Of a stretch of DNA of 64,000 nucleotides, positions 58,822 to 64,000 are shown piece after piece (positions within the stretch are counted from its first letter, which is position 1; every line of letters begins with the position of its first letter). This DNA is from DAOUJW01 sp965218945. GTDB lineage: Bacteria > Chloroflexota > Dehalococcoidia > Lucifugimonadales > UBA2985. Under the pieces are notes generated by a model. The model was not told the origin of the DNA. It made no database searches and saw only the letters and a program-made list of their open reading frames with translations. Position numbers and translations under genes: made by a program. Location: the NCBI GenBank assembly GCA_965218945.1, contig OZ244718.1, positions 1,488,001 through 1,552,000 on the forward strand, written 5' to 3'.

Positions 58822-58990
58822 GCCTTTGCATAACTCCGGCTTTTCACAAGAGGTGCACGCCTACTGCCATTCTAAAAGGAGCGCAGCGAAGTGAGGAATC
58901 TTAGACCTTTGCCTACAAAGCTGCGTTGAATTGGATGAGATATCTCGGATTCCTCGCTGCACCCGGAATTACGGAGAGACGGAGCTTCGC
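58822..58990. repeat. Decayed relative of the 196-bp MITE
   Basis: Begins GCCTTTGCATAACTCC, like the MITE end, then has CTGCCATTCTAAAAGGAGCG, GAGGAATCTTAG and, inverted, GGATTCCTCGCTGCAC. Heavily mutated; no target duplication is evident. It lies between the two divergent nitrogen promoters. Confidence 0.55.
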
Positions 58991-59090
58991 AAGAGTCTTG
59001 GATATCGGATAATGGATGGCTAGCGCCAGCCAATCGCAAGGTATCGACATATCAGTCCATGACTCCGCCCGAAATGTGCCGATAACCTGC

Positions 59091-59150
59091 GTAACAAGAA
59101 CTTAATGCAACGGAAACACGGAAGTAATAAAACGGCAACACAGAGGAAAT
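59091..59150 (+). promoter_or_regulatory. 11-bp-period pentamer array upstream of amt copy 2
   Basis: Six pentamers, GTAAC, TTAAT, GAAAC, GTAAT, GCAAC and GAAAT, are each separated by exactly 6 bases over 60 bases. They match the 4-unit array at 58693-58730 in sequence type and orientation relative to the gene. TGTGAT lies 16 bases beyond the last unit and could be the -10 box. The amt ATG is 65 bases downstream. Confidence 0.7.
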
Positions 59151-59214
59151 AACCCGGTGCTTTACTTGTGATGTTTCGCGCAAAAGCTATTGCGTATTAT
59201 AGGAGGTTTCAGTC

Positions 59215-60537
59215 ATGAACGCTGTGTCTAGTATGTCTCGGTTAACTCCATTCAGGCTCAGGATGATCGCGCTGATGCTGTTGGGCATTGGCATATTCGC
59301 TGGAAGCGGCGGTTTAGCCCTTGCCCAGGACACCGACCCCATCTCTGCGGTCAACGATAAATTAGACAGCTTCATCCTCGTGGTGGCAGCTGCCCTTGTA
59401 TTCTTTATGCAGGCCGGTTTCGCGTTCCTGGGAGCCGGACTGATTCGATCCAAGAACACCGTCAACTACATGACCAAGTCCTTCCTTGACTTCTGTATAG
59501 CCTCTCTGGGATTCTGGGCCTTTGGTTTCGCCCTGATGATGGGAGGCGGGGCCGCCTCCGGCTTCATCGGGTCCGACGGTTTCTTCCTCATTGACTTCAG
59601 CGACGGCGAACTGGTTGGCTGGCTCTTCCAGATGGTCTTCGCCGGCACGGCGGCCACCATCATAGCCGGCGCTATTGCTGAGCGGACCAGGGTCAACGCC
59701 TACTTCGCCTACAGCTTCATCGTTGGCGCGGTTGTCTACCCGATTTACGGCCACTGGGCGTGGAGCGGCGAAGGCTGGCTGACCCAGATAGGCCCCGGCT
59801 TTGCCGACTACGCCGGTTCCGGTGTGGTCCACATGATCGGTGGCTTCCTGGCCCTTGCCGGCGCCATCGTTGTCGGTCCTCGAATCGGCTTCCGTGAGGG
59901 CGCGGATATGAAAGGGCACAATATGCCCTACGTCGTCATCGGCACATTCATCCTGTTCTTCGGATGGTTCGGGTTCAACATCAACTCCGATACCCTTGGC
60001 CTCAACGCCGTCAACACCCTGCTGGCGGGCGCTGCCGGCGCAACCTCGGCCATCTATGTGACCATGATGCGGACCGGCAAGGCGGACATCGAGATGGGCG
60101 CCAACGGCTCGCTGGGTGGTCTGGTGGGCATCACGGCTGGGTGCGCATACGTTGACCCGTGGGCTGCCGTGGTGATAGGCCTTATAGCCGGCGTCGTCAT
60201 GCTGTTCGGCGTCGCCTTCATAAAGGACGTGCTCAAGGTCGACGACCCCGTTGGAGCGATCGCGGTACACGGCATCTGCGGTGCATGGGGACTCATAGCG
60301 GTCGGCATCTTCGCCGCAGGACACAACGGAGTGGAGGGACTGATAGTCGGTAATACCGAGCAGATAGTTCCTCAGGTAATCGGTATGCTTGTCGCCATTG
60401 GTTGGGGTCTGGGAGCGGGCTTGGCGCTCTTCAAGTTCATCGACATAACCATTGGACTGCGTGCCTCCGACGAAATGCAGATGGAGGGCCTGGACATGCC
60501 GGAGCACGGCGCGTTGGCCTACCCGGAACTGCAGTAG
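59215..60537 (+). CDS. amt: Ammonium transporter Amt, copy 2
   Basis: A 440-residue transporter with a cleavable N-terminal signal (LMLLGIGIFAGSGGLALAQ, residues about 20-38), as in AmtB-type proteins. The pore histidines are in GSGVVHMIGG and AVHGICGAWG. It has only moderate similarity to copy 1 and belongs to a separate Amt branch. AGGAGG lies 8 bases before the ATG. It is followed by a hairpin and the second tiny membrane protein. Confidence 0.95.
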   Translation: MNAVSSMSRLTPFRLRMIALMLLGIGIFAGSGGLALAQDTDPISAVNDKLDSFILVVAAALVFFMQAGFAFLGAGLIRSKNTVNYMTKSFLDFCIASLGFWAFGFALMMGGGAASGFIGSDGFFLIDFSDGELVGWLFQMVFAGTAATIIAGAIAERTRVNAYFAYSFIVGAVVYPIYGHWAWSGEGWLTQIGPGFADYAGSGVVHMIGGFLALAGAIVVGPRIGFREGADMKGHNMPYVVIGTFILFFGWFGFNINSDTLGLNAVNTLLAGAAGATSAIYVTMMRTGKADIEMGANGSLGGLVGITAGCAYVDPWAAVVIGLIAGVVMLFGVAFIKDVLKVDDPVGAIAVHGICGAWGLIAVGIFAAGHNGVEGLIVGNTEQIVPQVIGMLVAIGWGLGAGLALFKFIDITIGLRASDEMQMEGLDMPEHGALAYPELQ

Positions 60538-60567
60538 GCACTAGTCCCAAAACCACGGTACACAGAG

Positions 60568-60598
60568 CAAATGGCCCGGTCTTCGACCGGGCCATTTG
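60568..60598 (+). terminator. Perfect hairpin between amt copy 2 and the second tiny gene
   Basis: CAAATGGCCCGGTC pairs with GACCGGGCCATTTG around TTC, 30 bases after the amt stop. There is no T-run, so it may act as a partial terminator or a transcript-stabilising end. Its position mirrors the hairpin at 58450-58482. Confidence 0.65.
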
Positions 60599-60685
60599 TG
60601 ACATGAAATACACACTCCCGTAACACGCCTGAAACATACATGAGTCAAACTGAAGACAGCAAATCCAAGAACGAGGTGAACTGAT

Positions 60686-60781
60686 ATGGAAGCAGCACTT
60701 GGCGCAGTCGGATTCGGTGTACTTTTCTCGCTTTGGGTTATCCTTCCCAGCCGCATCCGGAAGCAGAGCCGCGACAACTAA
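60686..60781 (+). CDS. Amt-associated tiny membrane protein, copy 2 (31 residues)
   Basis: ATG 60686 is preceded by GAGGTGA. The product MEAALGAVGFGVLFSLWVIL, then PSRIRKQSRDN, has one membrane span and a basic tail, and is clearly homologous to the product at 58517-58603. The conserved LPSRIRK end and both positions beside an amt gene support real expression. It is downstream of amt copy 2 in the same direction. Confidence 0.75.
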   Translation: MEAALGAVGFGVLFSLWVILPSRIRKQSRDN

Positions 60782-60794
60782 ATCAATCCCCCGC

Positions 60795-60824
60795 TTGACA
60801 TCGCGGTCGCGAGTCCGCTAGTCT
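60795..60824 (+). promoter_or_regulatory. Promoter of the T-box/ileS transcript
   Basis: A consensus TTGACA (60795-60800) and TAGTCT (60819-60824) are 18 bases apart. Transcription is expected to start near 60831. Confidence 0.6.
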
Positions 60825-60830
60825 AGTCAG

Positions 60831-61086
60831 CGCAAAGGCGAAGACGGAGACGAGTACGGGACGAAGGATCTCCCAGCGAGTCTGGTACGGTGCAAGCAGA
60901 TGTGGCCTCCTCCCCGAACATCCCTCCCGAGTCGCTCCCCAAAAGCCCTGAAGGGCAAGTAGGCGGAGACGGCAGCCACCGTTAAAGGGCAAGGACGTGA
61001 CAGCGTCCTGAAAAAGCGCCCCGAGATATCGGGGAAAAAGGGTGGTACCGCGGGCAATCTCCCGTCCCTATGGGGCGGGTTTTTTT
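60831..61086 (+). ncRNA. T-box riboswitch, isoleucine specificity
   Basis: A leader that senses uncharged tRNA. Stem I parts are visible: GACGGAGACGAGTA near its base, AGCGAGTCTGG and GGTGCAAGC, and the specifier loop CCGAACATCCC with ATC (60920-60922), an Ile codon. The T-box sequence GGTGGTACCGCGG is at 61041-61053. The terminator is CCCGTCCC-TAT-GGGGCGGG (61061-61079) followed by seven T. Uncharged tRNA-Ile would favour the antiterminator and expression of the MBL-fold gene and ileS. Confidence 0.92.
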
Positions 61087-61099
61087 GTTGGAGAAAATA

Positions 61100-61738
61100 A
61101 TGGCACTGATCTACGATAAGGAAGTCCGAATTTACAGGACCCTCTGCGGCTCCGATAACAACAACACCTACCTCATAGTGTGCCCGGTGACTATGGAGAG
61201 CATCATCATCGACGCTCCACTTGACCCCGGCGGGCTTCTTCAGGAGGCCAGGGACACCCAGGTCAAGCTGGTCCTCATTACCCACAGGCACAAAGACCAC
61301 TGGGAGGGGCTGAAGGAAATCAAAGACGCTACCGGCGCTCCGGTGGGCGCTCACACCCAGGACGCCTTCGACATACCCATACATCCGGATATTCTGATAC
61401 CGGACAGGGCCGTTCTCAGAGCAGGCACAATAGAGGTGAGGGCTATACACACACCCGGTCACACTCCGGGCTCCGTGTGCTTCTTGGCGGGCGACAAACA
61501 CCTCTTCTCCGGCGACACCCTATTCGCCGGAGGCGTTGGCCACACCCCGTCCGTCGAGGAGCTTGAGCTGATGTACCGTTGTATAACGGAGAAGCTGTAC
61601 GTCCTATCTGACGACACCCTGCTCTTCCCCGGCCACGGCGCGGACAGCACCGTTGGCATCGAGAAGGAGGAGTACAGGGCCCTTCGCGCCGCGCACCCCG
61701 ACATTCTGCCGCCCATTCCGGGCGACCCTTCCGGGTAG
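61100..61738 (+). CDS. MBL-fold metallo-hydrolase
   Basis: A 212-residue metallo-beta-lactamase-fold protein of the glyoxalase II-like type. The metal motif is THRHKDHWEG (about residues 61-70), followed by HTPGHTPGSV, SGDTLFAGG and FPGHG, so all ligands are present. ATG 61100 has GGAG 6 bases upstream, just after the T-box terminator. It is the first gene after an isoleucine T-box. A role in editing or thioester hydrolysis linked to isoleucine is speculation. Confidence 0.88.
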   Translation: MALIYDKEVRIYRTLCGSDNNNTYLIVCPVTMESIIIDAPLDPGGLLQEARDTQVKLVLITHRHKDHWEGLKEIKDATGAPVGAHTQDAFDIPIHPDILIPDRAVLRAGTIEVRAIHTPGHTPGSVCFLAGDKHLFSGDTLFAGGVGHTPSVEELELMYRCITEKLYVLSDDTLLFPGHGADSTVGIEKEEYRALRAAHPDILPPIPGDPSG

Positions 61739-61854
61739 CCGTTGAAGCCTTGCCAGGCATGGAATCGGGGTGGTGACGAACTCCTCCGTTACTTTGCCAG
61801 ACCCCAAATTCGGCTCGGACTGACACGAGCCTCCAAAATAAGGAGCAAGCTGGC

Positions 61855-64000
61855 ATGACAACAGACCAGGAAAAATCGCAGACCCTGTTCAAGCCCGTCT
61901 CCAGCAGGGTGGACTTCCCGCAGATGGAGCGCGACATCCAGTCATGGTGGGACCAGACCGGGATGATGGAGAAATACCTGAATCGCAACAAGGACTCGGA
62001 CAGGCGATGGTCCTTTATCGACGGGCCCATAACCGCCAACAACCCTATGGGTGTCCACCACGCCTGGGGCCGCGCCTACAAGGACCTGTTCCAGCGCTAC
62101 AAGACCATGCAGGGCTTCAAACAGCGGTATCAGAATGGGTTTGACGGCCAGGGTCTCTGGGTGGAGGTTGAGGTGGAGAAGGAGATGGGGTTCAACTCCA
62201 AGCAGGACATCGAGGCCTACGGAATCGACCGCTTTGTGGAGGCGTGCAAGGCCCGCGTGCGCCATTTCGCCGACATAATTTCGGAGCAGTCCATCCGCCT
62301 CGCCTACTGGATGCATTGGGACGACTCCTATCACACCATGTCGGACGAGAACAACTACACCATCTGGCACTTTCTGAAGACGTGCCACGAGCGCGGCTGG
62401 ATCTACGAAGGCACGGACGTCATGCCCTGGTGCCCCCGGTGCGCCACCGGCCTTTCGGAGCACGAAATCGTCACTGAGGGGTACAAGGAGGTCGTGCATC
62501 CGGGTCTCTTCACCAAGTTCCCGCTGGAGGACGCCGACGGCGAGTCGCTGCTGGTGTGGACGACCACGCCCTGGACTCTGACCTCCAACGTCGCCGCCGC
62601 CGTCCATCCGGAGATGGCCTACGTCAAAGTGAGGCACGGAGACGACACGCTCTACCTCGCCAAGGCCCGCATTGAGGTCCTGGGAGGAGACTACGAGGCG
62701 CTGGAGGAGACCACGGGCGAGAAGCTGGTGGGCCGTCGTTACCGGGGCCCATTCGATGATCTGCCTGCACAGCAGGGCGTCGAGCACAGGGTAATACCCT
62801 GGGAGGAGGTAAGCGAGGGAGAGGGAACCGGCATCGTGCACATAGCGCCCGGCGCAGGAAAAGAGGACTTCGCCCTGGGCAAGGAGTTCAGCCTGCCAAC
62901 AATCGCCCCCCTGGACGAGTTCGGAAACTACATCCAGGGCTTCGACTGGCTGACCGGGCGCAACGTCGCCGAGGTGAACCGGGACATATTCGGCAATCTG
63001 CGGGAGAAGGGCGTCCTCTTCAAGGTTGAGGACTACCCGCACCGCTATCCCATCTGCTGGCGCTGCAACACGGAGCTGGTCTTCCGGCTGGTGGACGAGT
63101 GGTTCATCTCAATGGATGAGCTTCGCCACCTGATAGCCGACGTCACCCGCAACATCAAGTGGATTCCCTCTTTCGGGCTGGAGCGGGAGCTGGACTGGCT
63201 GCGCAACATGGACGACTGGATGATCTCCAAGAAGCGGTACTGGGGCCTGGCGCTGCCAATCTACAAGTGCGACTGCGGCCACTTCGAGGTCATAGGCAGC
63301 GAGACTGAGCTTCAGGAGAGGGCCGTTGAGGGCTGGAGCGATTTCGAGGGTCACTCGCCGCACAGACCCTGGATCGACAACGTGAAGATAAACTGCTCCC
63401 AGTGCGGCCAGACGGTCTCCCGAATAAGGGACGTCGGCAATCCGTGGCTGGACGCCGGCATCGTCCCCTACTCCACCATCGGCTACAGAAACGACCGCGA
63501 GCGCTGGAAGGACTGGTTCCCCGCCGACTGGATTTCGGAGAGCTTCCCCGGCCAGTTCCGCAACTGGTTCTACTCCCTGCTGACCATGAGCACGGCGCTG
63601 GAGAACCACGAGCCCTTCCGGTCCGTCTTCAGCTATGCCCTGATGAGGGACGAGAAGGGCGAGGAGATGCACAAGAGCCGCGGCAACTCCATCGACTTCG
63701 CGGAGGCAGCGGACAAGATGGGCGTGGACGCTATGCGGTGGGTCTTCCTGCGCCACAACCCGGCCCAGAACCTGAACTTCGGCTTCGGTTCGGCGGACGA
63801 GGTGCGCCGTCGCTTCCTCCTCACGCTGTGGAACACCTACTCCTTTTTTGTCACATACGCCAACATAGACGAGTTCCGCCCGGAGAACGGAGCGGCTGTC
63901 GCCCCTTCCTCCGAGATGGACAGGTGGATAACCTCCGAGCTTCAGTCGCTGGTGGCCGGCGTGACCCGGGCAATGGACGAGTTCGACTCCGCTGACGCCG
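61855..64000 (+). CDS. ileS: Isoleucyl-tRNA synthetase (partial, runs off the window)
   Basis: The first 715 codons of a class I synthetase. The HIGH-type motif is NNPMGVHHAWGR (about residues 62-73) and the KMSKS-type motif is MHKSRGNS (about 605-612), both unusual variants. The CP1 editing domain shows LVWTTTPWTLTSN and GTGIVHIAPGAGKEDF. CxxC zinc motifs are CWRC, CDCG and CSQCG. The motif pattern fits the eukaryote-like type of IleS, which is often tolerant of mupirocin. AAGGAG lies 10 bases before the ATG. Confidence 0.95.
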   Translation, partial: MTTDQEKSQTLFKPVSSRVDFPQMERDIQSWWDQTGMMEKYLNRNKDSDRRWSFIDGPITANNPMGVHHAWGRAYKDLFQRYKTMQGFKQRYQNGFDGQGLWVEVEVEKEMGFNSKQDIEAYGIDRFVEACKARVRHFADIISEQSIRLAYWMHWDDSYHTMSDENNYTIWHFLKTCHERGWIYEGTDVMPWCPRCATGLSEHEIVTEGYKEVVHPGLFTKFPLEDADGESLLVWTTTPWTLTSNVAAAVHPEMAYVKVRHGDDTLYLAKARIEVLGGDYEALEETTGEKLVGRRYRGPFDDLPAQQGVEHRVIPWEEVSEGEGTGIVHIAPGAGKEDFALGKEFSLPTIAPLDEFGNYIQGFDWLTGRNVAEVNRDIFGNLREKGVLFKVEDYPHRYPICWRCNTELVFRLVDEWFISMDELRHLIADVTRNIKWIPSFGLERELDWLRNMDDWMISKKRYWGLALPIYKCDCGHFEVIGSETELQERAVEGWSDFEGHSPHRPWIDNVKINCSQCGQTVSRIRDVGNPWLDAGIVPYSTIGYRNDRERWKDWFPADWISESFPGQFRNWFYSLLTMSTALENHEPFRSVFSYALMRDEKGEEMHKSRGNSIDFAEAADKMGVDAMRWVFLRHNPAQNLNFGFGSADEVRRRFLLTLWNTYSFFVTYANIDEFRPENGAAVAPSSEMDRWITSELQSLVAGVTRAMDEFDSADA

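Noticed and set aside
61942..63042. A 366-residue open frame on the minus strand
   Set aside because: Fully antisense to ileS, low in recognisable structure and without a ribosome site; a shadow frame.
1..64000. tRNA, rRNA or prophage genes
   Set aside because: All intergenic gaps were read for cloverleaf-type arms and rRNA signatures and none was found; no integrase, capsid or terminase genes are present.

Overview
The window is a GC-rich, gene-dense bacterial chromosome segment holding about 55 protein-coding genes on both strands, with many 4-base or shorter gene overlaps, frequent GTG and TTG starts, and TGA used as an ordinary stop. No rRNA or tRNA gene is visible, so taxonomy rests on gene content. 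A SufBCD-SufS-SufU cluster, GuaB3, TlyA, a three-gene proton-translocating transhydrogenase, a T-box ahead of an IleS with variant signature motifs, enoyl-CoA hydratase/acyl-CoA ligase/CoA-transferase genes, a plant-like LRR lipoprotein and abundant palindromic dispersed repeats suggest Chloroflexota, perhaps the Dehalococcoidia/SAR202 side. This is inference, not proof.

Layout. 1-5.9 kb: end of pyrG, a transaldolase, rho, a HicAB toxin-antitoxin pair, tlyA-mgtE. 6-8.7 kb: a VapBC pair, a winged-helix regulator with its membrane-protein partner, and a decayed patch with a truncated GIY-YIG-like gene. 8.7-14 kb: argF, der, plsY, gpsA and an M16 peptidase on the minus strand. 14-17 kb: MFS transporter and guaB3. 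17-22.7 kb: the suf iron-sulfur assembly operon behind a promoter with a perfect inverted repeat. 22.7-30 kb: PAP2 phosphatase, MscS channel, acyl-CoA ligase, two enoyl-CoA hydratases and two zinc-ribbon membrane paralogues. 30-35 kb: two moeA genes (one fused to a periplasmic-binding-like domain) and a second MFS transporter. 35-41 kb: an IS1182-like element sitting inside a perfect palindrome, a double CoA-transferase and an LRR lipoprotein. 41-47 kb: cytochrome c maturation genes with mobA. 47-50.6 kb: a Fur-family regulator with znuACB. 50.7-52.2 kb: a thioredoxin/NHL protein with an in-frame TGA. 52.4-55.3 kb: pntAA-pntAB-pntB. 55.7-56.6 kb: panD and a coiled-coil membrane protein. 56.7-60.8 kb: a nitrogen locus with two ammonium transporters, a P-II protein and two paralogous tiny membrane proteins. 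60.8-64 kb: an isoleucine T-box, an MBL-fold hydrolase and the start of ileS.

The three results most worth following are these. (1) An NHLRC2-like thioredoxin-fold protein at 50696-52189 has TGA exactly at the first cysteine of its CxxC site, followed by a hairpin that fits the bacterial SECIS pattern, so it is probably a selenoprotein. (2) The divergent ammonium-transporter operons each carry a 28-31 residue single-span membrane protein of the same family, and each promoter region carries direct pentamer arrays with an exact 11-bp period, as bound by OmpR/GlnR-type regulators. (3) Two copies of a 196-bp element with 16-bp terminal inverted repeats have different perfect 5-bp target duplications, which shows recent non-autonomous transposition; several decayed relatives fill the intergenic gaps.
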